Assembly: GCF_000312125.1 (NCBI RefSeq)
Contig: NZ_HE978643.1
Coordinates: 379,546-433,921, forward strand
Source of the DNA: Timonella senegalensis JC301
GTDB taxonomy: Bacteria; Actinomycetota; Actinomycetes; Actinomycetales; Cellulomonadaceae
Length of the DNA stretch: 54,376 bases
Direction: 5' to 3'
Below, piece by piece: positions 44,813-54,376 of this stretch (position 1 is the stretch's first letter; every line of letters starts with the position of its first letter). The notes beneath the pieces were generated by a model. The model saw only the letters and a program-made list of their open reading frames with translations. It searched no databases and was not told the origin of the DNA. The translations under genes were made by a program, and so were the position numbers.

Positions 44813-45544
44813 ATGGGTGCACACGTCTCCCTTGTTCTGGTTTCTCACTCAGAGAAGTTGGCTGAAGGCAGTCGAGAACTGGCGGCACAGATGGCGCCAG
44901 GCGTTGACATCGAGGTCGCAGGAGGCCTCGAGGATGGGTCGATCGGAACGTCATTCGATCGAATTAGTGGAGCAATTGAGGACGCCGCCGGATTCGCCGA
45001 ATCCGACAGCGAGCGAGAACTCAAGGACGTGGTTGTCATATGCGACCTTGGCTCCGCAATCCTGAGCACTGAAGCTGTGCTCGAATTCCTGCCCTCCGAA
45101 CTGGAAGGCCACGTGTATATGGCGGACGCACCGTTCGTTGAAGGGGCGATTGCTGCGGCAGTCGAAGCCGCTTCGGGATCGGACGCTGAAACTGTATTGA
45201 ATGCGGCGAACGCAACCGCAAACACCTTCACGGCGTCACACCCGCCAGCACATGGCACGGAAACGACGCAAACCATCGACGCAGATGGGGCAATTACCAA
45301 GACGCTCAAGATTAAGAACGCTCTTGGACTGCACGCACGACCAGCAGCCGTCCTTGCACGGCTCGTCGCAGGCTTCGACGCCCAGGTCACGCTCAACGGC
45401 GTGAATGGCGCAAGCGTCATTGAGATCATGAAGCTTGGCCTCACCGGAGGCCAGGAGGTAGTGGTCACTGCGAGCGGCGAACAAGCAAGCGCGGCCGTGA
45501 CAGCGGTGTCCGACGCCATTAACGGTGGATTCGGGGAGTTGTAA
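44813..45544 (+). CDS. dhaM: PTS-dependent dihydroxyacetone kinase phosphotransferase DhaM (EIIA-HPr fusion)
   Basis: Passes phosphate from the PTS to DhaL. It has 243 residues: an EIIA-Man-like domain with His12 (LVSHSEKLAEG), then a linker rich in Thr/Ala/His/Pro (about 135-160), then a complete HPr domain with active His174 (GLHARPAA) and Ser201 in the regulatory serine position (NGASVIEIMKLG). E. coli DhaM has a further enzyme I-like part that is absent here, so enzyme I must come from elsewhere. TAGGAGG upstream of the ATG. Confidence 0.93.
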   Translation: MGAHVSLVLVSHSEKLAEGSRELAAQMAPGVDIEVAGGLEDGSIGTSFDRISGAIEDAAGFAESDSERELKDVVVICDLGSAILSTEAVLEFLPSELEGHVYMADAPFVEGAIAAAVEAASGSDAETVLNAANATANTFTASHPPAHGTETTQTIDADGAITKTLKIKNALGLHARPAAVLARLVAGFDAQVTLNGVNGASVIEIMKLGLTGGQEVVVTASGEQASAAVTAVSDAINGGFGEL

Positions 45545-45566
45545 CAAGGCAGGTATTCTGGGGATT

Positions 45567-46001
45567 GTGACTGCACAATCCCCAGAAACCACCTCCACGC
45601 CACGCATCGTGGCCAAGCGAGGCGCACGCGAACAGTTCCTCTCCATGAACCTCGTCCTCGAGGCAATCGTGGTCATGTTCGGAACCGTCGTGGCCGTCAA
45701 GTTCGCGCAGGTCGGACAGTTGAAACTCGAGGCAGGCACGTCCTCACTCTGGATCATGGGCGGCGCGCTTGCAGTCATGATGATCGTGGCTTCACGCCTG
45801 CAGAAAACCGAGATGGGCCGCTACTTCGGCGGTGTCCTCCAGGTTCCGTTCCTTGCCATGGGCCTCGTGGTAGACCTCATGATCATCCCCGCCATCGTGT
45901 TCGTTGCCATTTGGGTGGCGTCCTGGTGGCTCGGCGCAAAGATCGACCGGGAACGGGCAGAGTACGACGCAGCGCACCCAGATGAGGCTCCTAACGCCTG
46001 A
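45567..46001 (+). CDS. DUF4233-like membrane protein (Rv2446c homologue by position)
   Basis: A 144-residue protein with four hydrophobic segments (about 27-45, 58-74, 85-101, 103-122) and charged ends. Its place, between folC (with dhaKLM inserted) and ndk, and its layout match the Rv2446c/DUF4233 family. The GTG at 45567 has TATTCT ending 7 nt before it, a leaderless arrangement; the frame opens earlier at 45525 within the dhaM end. Function unknown. Confidence 0.8.
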   Translation: MTAQSPETTSTPRIVAKRGAREQFLSMNLVLEAIVVMFGTVVAVKFAQVGQLKLEAGTSSLWIMGGALAVMMIVASRLQKTEMGRYFGGVLQVPFLAMGLVVDLMIIPAIVFVAIWVASWWLGAKIDRERAEYDAAHPDEAPNA

Positions 46002-46176
46002 AAGTCGCGGCTGGCGAGACATTTGACTCCGGCGCACGCGCGTTGACGGCGAGGTTATGGATGGGCCGGCAACGATTTCTTGGGGGCTGGGAGTTGCACT
46101 TCCTCGGCCTGCCCGTGCGTCTGGGAGACATGTTTCACATTGCGTCCCACGGCACTTTTGCGCAGTGATGGCGCGA

Positions 46177-46182
46177 TACAGT
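46177..46182 (+). promoter_or_regulatory. ndk -10 element, leaderless
   Basis: TACAGT, 6 nt, then the ndk ATG; no Shine-Dalgarno in between. Confidence 0.55.
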
Positions 46183-46188
46183 AACCCC

Positions 46189-46614
46189 ATGACAAGTACT
46201 GAGCGCACACTAATTCTGGTCAAGCCAGATGGCGTTGCACGCGGTCTGAGCGGCGAAATCTTGCGCCGCGTCGAGGCGAAGGGTTACCGTCTCGCTGCCG
46301 TGGAGCTGCGTGTTCCCACCCAAGAGCTGCTTGCCGAGCACTACAGCGAGCACGTGGGCAAGCCCTTCTACCAGCCCCTCGTCGACTTCATGTCGTCGGG
46401 GCCAGTCCTCGCCGTAGTGGCTGAGGGCAACCGCGTCATCGAGGGCTTCCGTTCCCTCGCCGGCACCACGGACCCGACGTCCGCAGCGCCCGGCACCATC
46501 CGCGGAGACTTCGGCCGCGACTGGGGCGAAAAGGTCCAGAAGAACCTCGTGCACGGTTCGGACGCACCTGAGTCCGCGGCTCGCGAGATCGCACTCTGGT
46601 TCCCACACCTCTAG
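46189..46614 (+). CDS. ndk: Nucleoside diphosphate kinase
   Basis: Transfers the gamma phosphate from ATP to other nucleoside diphosphates through phospho-His122 (NLVHGSDAPESA). It has 141 residues with the ERTLILVKPDGVARG start. The open frame extends upstream to 46057 but homology begins at 46189. Last gene of the conserved folC-ndk block. Confidence 0.97.
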   Translation: MTSTERTLILVKPDGVARGLSGEILRRVEAKGYRLAAVELRVPTQELLAEHYSEHVGKPFYQPLVDFMSSGPVLAVVAEGNRVIEGFRSLAGTTDPTSAAPGTIRGDFGRDWGEKVQKNLVHGSDAPESAAREIALWFPHL

Positions 46615-46636
46615 AACCGTAGGCGGGGTGTGGCTG

Positions 46637-46712
46637 CCCGCACGGATCGCACCTCAAATGCTCGAAGTGGAAGCGGTTCCTGTTCCCGCACGGATCGCAC
46701 CCCAGCTACTCG
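46637..46712. repeat. Direct repeat, 28-bp unit, 48-bp period
   Basis: CCCGCACGGATCGCACC begins both 46637-46664 and 46685-46712, which agree at 24 of 28 positions. They lie between ndk and its terminator. Confidence 0.7.
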
Positions 46713-46734
46713 CACAGGCAAAGCAACACAACTC

Positions 46735-46766
46735 AGCCGCCCTCGGCTATACCGGGGGCGGCTTTG
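46735..46766 (+). terminator. ndk terminator
   Basis: AGCCGCC/GGCGGCT stem with inner TCGG/CCG pairing and TTT. Confidence 0.8.
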
Positions 46767-46867
46767 TCGTGCGCGAGTGGTGGTGTGGTTGGTGTGTGGG
46801 ATGGCGGTGTCGCATGCGCGGGCTGGTGCGTACCTTCCACAACCCCGCCAACCTTCCACCCCTCACC

Positions 46868-46927
46868 ATCGAGAGTATTCCTGGGCCCACTCTCGACGTC
46901 GAGAGTGGGCTCAGGAATACTCTCGAT
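46868..46927. repeat. 60-bp zero-loop palindrome (cruciform 1)
   Basis: 30-nt arms match at 29 of 30 positions around the centre GAC-GTC. Each arm itself begins and ends with TCGAGAG/CTCTCGA, giving four copies of the short inverted sequence. Confidence 0.9.
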
Positions 46928-46941
46928 CCCGGTGGTGGGCG

Positions 46942-46999
46942 TCGAACGGATGATTATTGATCCGTTCGATACCCAACGGATCAATAATCATCCGTTCGA
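46942..46999. repeat. 58-bp palindrome with 8-nt loop (cruciform 2)
   Basis: 25-bp perfect arms (46942-46966, 46975-46999). Each arm contains AACGGAT-N8-ATCCGTT, so it is also a palindrome of palindromes, unrelated in sequence to its neighbour 14 nt away. Confidence 0.9.
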
Positions 47000-47081
47000 T
47001 GAGGGGTGTAGGGGTGCATGGACGGGGATTTGGCAGGCGATATTGCGCGGTTTCGCAGCCAAACTTAGGTACTCTTGCGTT

Positions 47082-50000
47082 GTGTATCTCAAGACCCTAA
47101 CGCTCCGAGGCTTCAAGTCTTTTGCCTCGGCAACCCGGTTCGACTTCGAGCCGGGCATCACGTGCGTTGTGGGGCCCAACGGCTCGGGAAAGTCCAACGT
47201 TGTGGACGCGCTTGCTTGGGTGATGGGGGAGCAGGGCGCCAAGACGCTGCGCGGCGGCAAGATGGAAGATGTCATCTTTGCAGGAACCTCCGGACGCGCA
47301 CCGCTGGGGCGCGCTGAGGTCTCGCTGACGATCGATAACACAGACGGCGCCCTCCCTATCGAATACTCCGAGGTCACCCTCACTCGCACACTCTTCCGCA
47401 ACGGGGGGTCCGAGTACGCGATCAACGGGTCTGCCTGCCGGCTTCTCGACATCCAAGACCTGCTCTCGGACTCCGGTCTGGGGCGGGAAATGCACGTCAT
47501 CGTGGGTCAGGGCCAACTCGATGGCATCCTGAGGGCCACACCATACGAGCGCAGAGGCTTTATTGAAGAAGCTGCCGGGGTGCTCAAACACCGCAAGCGC
47601 AAGGAGAAGGCACAGCGCAAGCTCGAGTCTATGCAAGGAAACCTGCTGCGCCTGAGTGACCTGATCGCCGAGCTCCAGCGTCAACTCGGTCCGCTTGGGC
47701 GGCAGGCAAACGCCGCGCGCAGATCAGCGGCAATCGCGGCCATCGTTCGCGACTCCGGACTGCGCCTCCTAGCGGACGACCTCACACTTGCCGGGGCGCG
47801 TCTTGAGGATGCAGAGCGGCGACACCGCGAACTGAAGGCAACTACCGCCCAGAATGCCCGAGAGTTTGAAGACACAGCCGCGAACCTTGAACAGGTCGAG
47901 CAGTCCCTCGCACTCACACGTGCGGCGCAGAGTCGTGCGGAACAGCTTGTTCACACCTTTGAGCGCCAGCGCGAACAATTACGCTCGATCGCTTCGCTTG
48001 CGCAGGAGCGGGCACGCAACCTCGGCGTATCCCAGCCGTTGATGCGAGCTGAGGGTCAGCAGGACATTCAAGCAAACATTGCGCGAGCCACCACCCAGCG
48101 TGACGATGCTCAGGTTACCCTCACGCGACTCAAAGCCCAGGTGCTCGAGCTCGAGTCGGAGCGCACGCGTAACGCTGAACATGTGGCACTGCTTGCCAAC
48201 AGATCCAAGCGCGCAGCGGATGCCGAAAACGCTCGGCGCGCCGAACTATCCGCAGCCCAATCGGCGGTTGCGGCCGCCGAATCTAGGTTGGAATCGCTCG
48301 AACAGGCGTCCGCCGGCTTACGCGCGGAGATCGGGTCGGCCGCCATGAGGCTCGAGCAATTGCGCTCAGGTGCGCTCGAATCAGGCCAAGGCGCCATGAG
48401 CGAACCGGGCGAGGACCTTGCGGGCCGTGCTTCAGAACTGGAGCAGAGCGCCGCGCTCGCCGCCCAAGCGGTCAAGGACCAGCGGCTCCTCGTCTCCGCG
48501 CTTCGCGCAGAACACCTTGAGCTTGAACGCCAGGTCGCCAGCCGGTCCGCACAGAGTGACCTCGTTGGCGCAGAGTTGGCGAGGATGCGTTCCGCCGCTG
48601 GCCGTGTTGTGGAGGGCGATTCTCGCTTCTCATATGTTGCCGAGTCCCTCACCGTGAGGGACGAGTTTTCCGTGGCCATCGCCGCGGTCCTTGGGGAACT
48701 CAACCACGGAGTGCTGTCCCCGTCGCGCGAGGATGCCCGCTCGGCGTTGGCAGCTGGTGAAGCGGCCCAAGACGCCGACGCTATCTCATTCCTCTTCCCC
48801 GCAGAGCACTCCGCAGCACGGCCCTCCAACGCTGAACTGCCGGAGGGCGTCTGGCGGGCGCTCGACCTAGTGGAACTACACGATTCCACCGGGGCGCTAG
48901 AGCAGCTGCTGGGTCGTGTAATGGTGTGTACGCCCGAGGCGCTCGAACAGGCGCTCAACTCCGCCTCGACGGTGCTCGCGGCAGGCGGCGCTGTGGTGAC
49001 GACCACGGGAGTGGTCCACCGCGAAAATTCGCTCGAGGTCGTGTCTGCCGATACTTCCCTTGCCGAGACCGCAAAGCGTGCTGAAGAGTTGAAGCACGAG
49101 CTCGAGGTGCTGTCGGCTAAGCGTGACGAGACCGGCGCCCAACTTGCCCGTGAGCTCGAGCAGAGCCAGGCTCAAGACGCGGAACTCGACGGCCTCACCA
49201 AGCAGCTCACAGCCGCACGCATCGCAGTGAGCGAGGCACGGAGCGCGGAGGCAAATCACCGGGCCCTCATCGGCGCGCAGGAGGCCGAACTGCAACGCCT
49301 CAACGCCCGCGCGCAGGCATCCAAGGAGTCCATCGACAAGGCGCGTGCGTCCCTCGCCACGGCGCGCGACCGACTGGATCGGATCACTGGCAGCAGCACC
49401 CAATCGGGGAGCACTCCCGCCCCCAGCGCCGAGGAATTGTCCCTCGCACAGGACCATCTAGAACGTGCGCGCGAGGCGGAGACCCTAGGCAGGTTGGACC
49501 TGCGGACCGCACAGGAGAGGCTGACCACAACGGAGAACCGCCTCGCCGGACTCCAACGCGCGGCTCGCGCCGAGGAAGCCGCCGCCAAGTCTGCGGCGGC
49601 CGCGGCGGAGAAGCGCACCCGTCAGCGCGCGGTGGCCCTCGAGGTTGCAGCGCGCGCCACTGATGGGCTCGCGCTCATAGAGCGGTCTTTAGCCGAGGCC
49701 ACGCAGATGAGGGACCAGGCTCAGCACAACGCGCAGGAGCAGAGCGAACAACGCAATCTCCTGCGTGCCTCGAGGGACACTCTCGACACCGCCACAAGGT
49801 CTAACACAATCGCACTCCACGAGGTCGAACTTGCACTCGCAGAGCTGCGCGCCGACGCCGCCACTCTGGAGCGTCGCGCTGTCGACGACTACGCTCTCTC
49901 TCCGGCGCAGGTCACGGACCAGTACGGCCCAATGGAACTGGTTCCCGCGTATGTGTTTCCAAAAGTTCGTGGTGGAGTGGGCGAGGAGGAGAGCCCACTC

Positions 50001-50690
50001 GCCGCTGACCTCGACCCCAGCGTGGTGTTCTCTCGCGATGCGGTGGAGAAGGCGCACGACAAGGCGGTGCGTGTCCTTGCCAGCATGGGCAAGGTCAACC
50101 CACTCGCGCTCGAAGAGTACGCGGCGCTCGAGGAACGCCACAGGTTCCTGAGCGAACAGTTGGGGGACCTCAAGCGCTCACGGGCCGACCTTCTAGGGCT
50201 GATCGACGACATTGACGCCAAAGTTCTTGAAGTGTTTGAGTCGGCGTTTACGGACACCGCCAAGCAGTTTGAGTCCGTGTTCTCGCGCCTATTCCCAGGC
50301 GGTGAGGGAAGGATGTACCTGACCGATCCCGACGACATGCTTAACACGGGTATCGAGATCGAGGCGCGCCCCGCCGGAAAAAAGGTTAAGCGCCTGTCCC
50401 TGCTCTCGGGCGGTGAGCGCTCGCTGACGGCCATTGCAATGCTTGTGTCGATCTTCAAGGCGCGGCCTTCGCCGTTCTATGTCATGGACGAGGTCGAGGC
50501 GGCACTGGATGACATCAACCTTGGCCGTCTCCTCGGAGTGTTCCGGGAACTGCAGGAGGATTCGCAGCTCATCGTGATCTCCCACCAAAAACGGACCATG
50601 GAAATCGCGGACGCGCTGTATGGTGTCACGATGGCCGGAAACGGTGTGAGTTCAGTCATGGGAACCCGGCTCCAACCGCAGGAGGCCTAG
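47082..50690 (+). CDS. smc: Chromosome segregation protein SMC
   Basis: Condensin ATPase of 1202 residues. Walker A GPNGSGKSN (31-39), long coiled coil, a hinge around 520-680, a second coiled coil, then signature LLSGGERSLTAIA (near 1108) and Walker B FYVMDEVEAALDD. The GTG at 47082 starts VYLKTLTLRGFKSF, the usual SMC N-terminus; TACTCT ends 6 nt before it, so a leaderless message is likely. The frame is open back to 46764, but that part translates the two cruciforms and is rejected. Coiled coils are Ala/Glu/Arg rich. Confidence 0.96.
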   Translation: MYLKTLTLRGFKSFASATRFDFEPGITCVVGPNGSGKSNVVDALAWVMGEQGAKTLRGGKMEDVIFAGTSGRAPLGRAEVSLTIDNTDGALPIEYSEVTLTRTLFRNGGSEYAINGSACRLLDIQDLLSDSGLGREMHVIVGQGQLDGILRATPYERRGFIEEAAGVLKHRKRKEKAQRKLESMQGNLLRLSDLIAELQRQLGPLGRQANAARRSAAIAAIVRDSGLRLLADDLTLAGARLEDAERRHRELKATTAQNAREFEDTAANLEQVEQSLALTRAAQSRAEQLVHTFERQREQLRSIASLAQERARNLGVSQPLMRAEGQQDIQANIARATTQRDDAQVTLTRLKAQVLELESERTRNAEHVALLANRSKRAADAENARRAELSAAQSAVAAAESRLESLEQASAGLRAEIGSAAMRLEQLRSGALESGQGAMSEPGEDLAGRASELEQSAALAAQAVKDQRLLVSALRAEHLELERQVASRSAQSDLVGAELARMRSAAGRVVEGDSRFSYVAESLTVRDEFSVAIAAVLGELNHGVLSPSREDARSALAAGEAAQDADAISFLFPAEHSAARPSNAELPEGVWRALDLVELHDSTGALEQLLGRVMVCTPEALEQALNSASTVLAAGGAVVTTTGVVHRENSLEVVSADTSLAETAKRAEELKHELEVLSAKRDETGAQLARELEQSQAQDAELDGLTKQLTAARIAVSEARSAEANHRALIGAQEAELQRLNARAQASKESIDKARASLATARDRLDRITGSSTQSGSTPAPSAEELSLAQDHLERAREAETLGRLDLRTAQERLTTTENRLAGLQRAARAEEAAAKSAAAAAEKRTRQRAVALEVAARATDGLALIERSLAEATQMRDQAQHNAQEQSEQRNLLRASRDTLDTATRSNTIALHEVELALAELRADAATLERRAVDDYALSPAQVTDQYGPMELVPAYVFPKVRGGVGEEESPLAADLDPSVVFSRDAVEKAHDKAVRVLASMGKVNPLALEEYAALEERHRFLSEQLGDLKRSRADLLGLIDDIDAKVLEVFESAFTDTAKQFESVFSRLFPGGEGRMYLTDPDDMLNTGIEIEARPAGKKVKRLSLLSGGERSLTAIAMLVSIFKARPSPFYVMDEVEAALDDINLGRLLGVFRELQEDSQLIVISHQKRTMEIADALYGVTMAGNGVSSVMGTRLQPQEA

Positions 50691-50799
50691 AGTTCATGCG
50701 GGTCGCCGCCGCGCTGCGCACACAACGTTCACTGACCGAGCCTAAATTCATCCCCTGATTTTTCCGGGGCCCTAATATTGCTGTGCTAAAACCATATTT

Positions 50800-51258
50800 A
50801 TGGGTTTCGCTTTGGTGTGGATTGTTCTTGCGTTGGTGTGCGCAGGATTTGTATTGGCAATTGCTGGCAGGGTGACGCGAGGTAGCGCGTCGTCCGAAGC
50901 GTCTATGTGGGCTGCGTGGGGCAGCGACATTGCCTACGCGATCGAGCCGTTGGGTCTGCAGATCAAGATCGCTCTCACCGCTCTGGGGTCGGCTGACGAT
51001 AAGGATGCCAAGCGCGCTGAACTCCTCGAGCAGCAGGCTGCGATGCGCCAGGAACGCCGCCAGGACCGGGACATCGCCAAGATGGCACAGCTTGGTCGCA
51101 GCGACGAATCCAATTCCTCGCTAGGGGAGTTCCTCCGCGCCACGAGCACTGAGGAACCGGCATACTTTGATCCAGAAGCCCTCACGGACAAATTGGAGAG
51201 TTTCTACGAATCGGTCCAAGATCGTCGTGAATCCCACCGAACTGCAGTGAGCAAGTAG
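50800..51258 (+). CDS. Small membrane-anchored protein of unknown function
   Basis: A 152-residue protein: one N-terminal membrane segment (3-24), then a soluble part with a charged helix (about 66-98, rich in Arg/Gln/Glu/Asp) and an acidic C-terminal half. No family recognised. It lies between smc and ftsY and ends before a good terminator. TAATAT at 50771 may be its -10; no clear ribosome site precedes the ATG. Confidence 0.6.
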   Translation: MGFALVWIVLALVCAGFVLAIAGRVTRGSASSEASMWAAWGSDIAYAIEPLGLQIKIALTALGSADDKDAKRAELLEQQAAMRQERRQDRDIAKMAQLGRSDESNSSLGEFLRATSTEEPAYFDPEALTDKLESFYESVQDRRESHRTAVSK

Positions 51259-51284
51259 TCACACGCGCACATAAACTAACTGGG

Positions 51285-51316
51285 ACGCCCGCAACAGCGG
51301 GCGTTTCTTTATTTTT
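51285..51316 (+). terminator. Terminator before ftsY
   Basis: Perfect ACGCCCGC-AACA-GCGGGCGT hairpin then a T-rich run. Confidence 0.92.
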
Positions 51317-51339
51317 CTGATACTTGAGAGACTAGAGCC

Positions 51340-52527
51340 GTGAACGAACTGATTGATGTACTCCCGTATCTCATCCCAACGCTCGTAGTCCTCGGAGGCG
51401 CGGGCTGGTGGGGGACCGTTGCCGCCAAGAAGAAGCGCAACCAGGGCACCCCAACGCAGACCCCAGAGACGCAGGCCCCACAGCCGCAAACTCCGGAAGT
51501 CACCGAGGCGCCAACCGTCGACGCCGACGGCACGGTCGTTGAGACGCCCGAGGAACTGGAACCGGCACCGCAGGTGGAGGTTCCAGAGGCGCTGAGTGGA
51601 CGATTCGCGCGGCTGCGTTCACGTTTGGCCGCGTCCGGTTCGCCGCTGGGCACCAAACTGCTCTCGGTGCTATCCCGCGACCACCTGACCGAGAACGACT
51701 GGGACGAACTCGAGGAAACGCTGCTCATGGCGGACCTCGGAACCGGTCCGGCGCTTGAACTTATCGACTCGCTCAAGACCCAGGTCCGCGTCCAGTCCAT
51801 CAAGGATCCAGCCGCGGTCAAGGAGTTGCTGCGCGGTGAACTGGTCAAGCTGGTGGACCCAACTTTGGACCGCTCGCTTGCTACCGAACGTCAGAACGCC
51901 GAGCAGGGCGAGAACCTGCCCGCTGTCGTCATGGTAGTGGGTGTCAATGGAACCGGAAAGACCACCACGCTGGGCAAACTCACCCGCGTGCTCGTGGCGG
52001 AGGGAAAGACAGTCCTGCTGGGCGCCGCCGACACGTTCCGTGCCGCCGCAGCCGACCAGTTGGAAACTTGGGGTGCTCGCGTGGGCGTGGAGACCGTGCG
52101 CTCCGACCGCGATGGAGCCGACCCCGCATCGGTAGCGTTCGACGCCACCATGCAGGCCAAGCTGCGGGACATCGACGTACTCCTCGTGGACACGGCCGGA
52201 CGACTCCAGAACAAGACCGGGCTCATGGACGAGCTGGGCAAGATCGCTCGCGTGGTCGAAAAGGAAGCGCCAATTGGCGAGGTTCTCCTCGTGCTCGACG
52301 CCACGACAGGACAGAACGGCCTCAACCAGGCCCGCGTGTTTGCAGAGGTCGCGGGCGTCACCGGAATCGTCCTGACCAAGCTCGACGGAACCGCCAAGGG
52401 CGGAATCGTGGTGGCAGTTCAACGCGAGCTCGGCGTACCGGTCAAGCTCGTGGGACTCGGTGAGGGGCCAGACGACCTGGCGCCGTTTGACCCAGAGCAG
52501 TTCGTTGGGGGAATCCTCGGGGACTGA
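51340..52527 (+). CDS. ftsY: Signal recognition particle receptor FtsY
   Basis: GTPase that docks SRP-ribosome complexes at the membrane. It has 395 residues: a hydrophobic N-terminal segment (about 7-27), a Pro/Thr/Glu linker to about 85, then the NG domain with VVGVNGTGKTTTLGKL (G1), DTFRAAAADQLETW, VLLVDTAGRLQNK (G3) and LTKLDGTAKGG (G4). GTG start at 51340. The N-terminal membrane segment is typical of actinobacterial FtsY. Confidence 0.96.
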   Translation: MNELIDVLPYLIPTLVVLGGAGWWGTVAAKKKRNQGTPTQTPETQAPQPQTPEVTEAPTVDADGTVVETPEELEPAPQVEVPEALSGRFARLRSRLAASGSPLGTKLLSVLSRDHLTENDWDELEETLLMADLGTGPALELIDSLKTQVRVQSIKDPAAVKELLRGELVKLVDPTLDRSLATERQNAEQGENLPAVVMVVGVNGTGKTTTLGKLTRVLVAEGKTVLLGAADTFRAAAADQLETWGARVGVETVRSDRDGADPASVAFDATMQAKLRDIDVLLVDTAGRLQNKTGLMDELGKIARVVEKEAPIGEVLLVLDATTGQNGLNQARVFAEVAGVTGIVLTKLDGTAKGGIVVAVQRELGVPVKLVGLGEGPDDLAPFDPEQFVGGILGD

Positions 52528-52584
52528 TCTGGAAGGCCGTCGTGGGTGACTAGCACCCCTGACGAACCCACTGACGAATCCAGA

Positions 52585-52626
52585 CACAGGGCGGGTGCGA
52601 TGCGCAGGCATCGCGCCCGCCCTGTG
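52585..52626 (+). terminator. ftsY terminator
   Basis: CACAGGGCGGG arm with complement, inner GCGATGC/GCATCGC and a 4-nt loop; nearly perfect 19-bp stem, no T run. Confidence 0.8.
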
Positions 52627-52691
52627 CGTTGCGGAAACCCGCTCACCCACCAGCCCAGCGGAAACACATTCTTTACACGAACGCGCCCCTC

Positions 52692-52707
52692 CTTACTTCA
52701 CCGAAAC
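52692..52707 (+). promoter_or_regulatory. Candidate GlnR box upstream of amt
   Basis: CTTAC-N6-GAAAC fits the actinobacterial GlnR half-site pair GTNAC-N6-GAAAC with one mismatch, 83 nt before the amt start. GlnR activates amt-glnB under nitrogen limitation in related bacteria. Confidence 0.4.
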
Positions 52708-52789
52708 GTTACAAGCCACACCCGGTAATCAACGAGCAGCAGAGTTGTACCCAGATCAGCCGACCGGCTGACAATGGGAGGTAAGAACT

Positions 52790-54376
<1,587 letters not shown>

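Noticed and set aside
46764-47081. Longer SMC N-terminus of 106 residues
   Set aside because: It would translate the two cruciforms; SMC homology starts at the GTG at 47082.

Overview
This window comes from a high-GC actinobacterium, by my reading most likely in or near the Micrococcales; genus not determined. The signs are paired clpP genes followed by clpX, a relative of the mycothiol-dependent nitroreductase Rv2466c, a coenzyme F420 biosynthesis gene (cofE) with an F420-type LLM oxidoreductase, an actinobacterial translational T-box before ileS, and many genes that start 6-8 nt after a -10-like hexamer with no Shine-Dalgarno (leaderless). I see no insertion sequence, prophage, CRISPR array or rRNA.

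Layout. 1-7.4 kb: truncated pepN, Rv2466c-like protein, a secreted Cys-rich protein, pepO, rpiB, nei. 7.6-13.5 kb: Eis-like acetyltransferase, LLM oxidoreductase, a GntR/DUF1648 pair, cysE and cysK (minus strand). 13.5-15 kb: a gene-poor stretch with several palindromes, tRNA-Gly(TCC) and tRNA-Pro(TGG). 15-19.9 kb: tig, clpP1, clpP2, clpX, chorismate mutase. 20-29 kb: polysaccharide deacetylase lipoprotein, amino-acid ABC transporter, acyl-CoA synthetase, valS. 29-33 kb: cofE, a small Cys protein, a small multidrug export-like protein facing a DesK/DesR-like two-component system, a lipoprotein. 33.5-37.8 kb: FecBCD-type metal/siderophore/corrinoid importer with a hairpin-rich leader, and proC. 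38-46.6 kb: T-box/ileS, folC, dhaKLM, DUF4233-like membrane protein, ndk. 47-54.4 kb: smc, small membrane protein, ftsY, amt, truncated glnB.

How it fits together. From memory of M. tuberculosis, the order pepN-Rv2466c-rpiB-nei-tig-clpP1-clpP2-clpX ... valS ... folC-Rv2446c-ndk (Rv2467 to Rv2445c) is kept here with additions, notably pepO before rpiB and dhaKLM between folC and the Rv2446c homologue. The smc-ftsY-amt-glnB order (Rv2922c-Rv2919c) is a second conserved block, and the join between the two blocks is filled with two very large palindromes. Functional themes are protein folding and quality control (Tig, ClpXP1P2, PepN, PepO, FtsY), aminoacyl-tRNA supply, cysteine synthesis, F420, PTS-driven dihydroxyacetone use and nitrogen sensing.

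The least explained signals are not genes: a 13-bp motif (ATCGTCGNNAATC) seen ten times in 54 kb, a 67-bp palindromic repeat in two intergenic gaps, the double cruciform before smc, and a leader with twin hairpins carrying the same GGATTT loop before the FecB-like gene.
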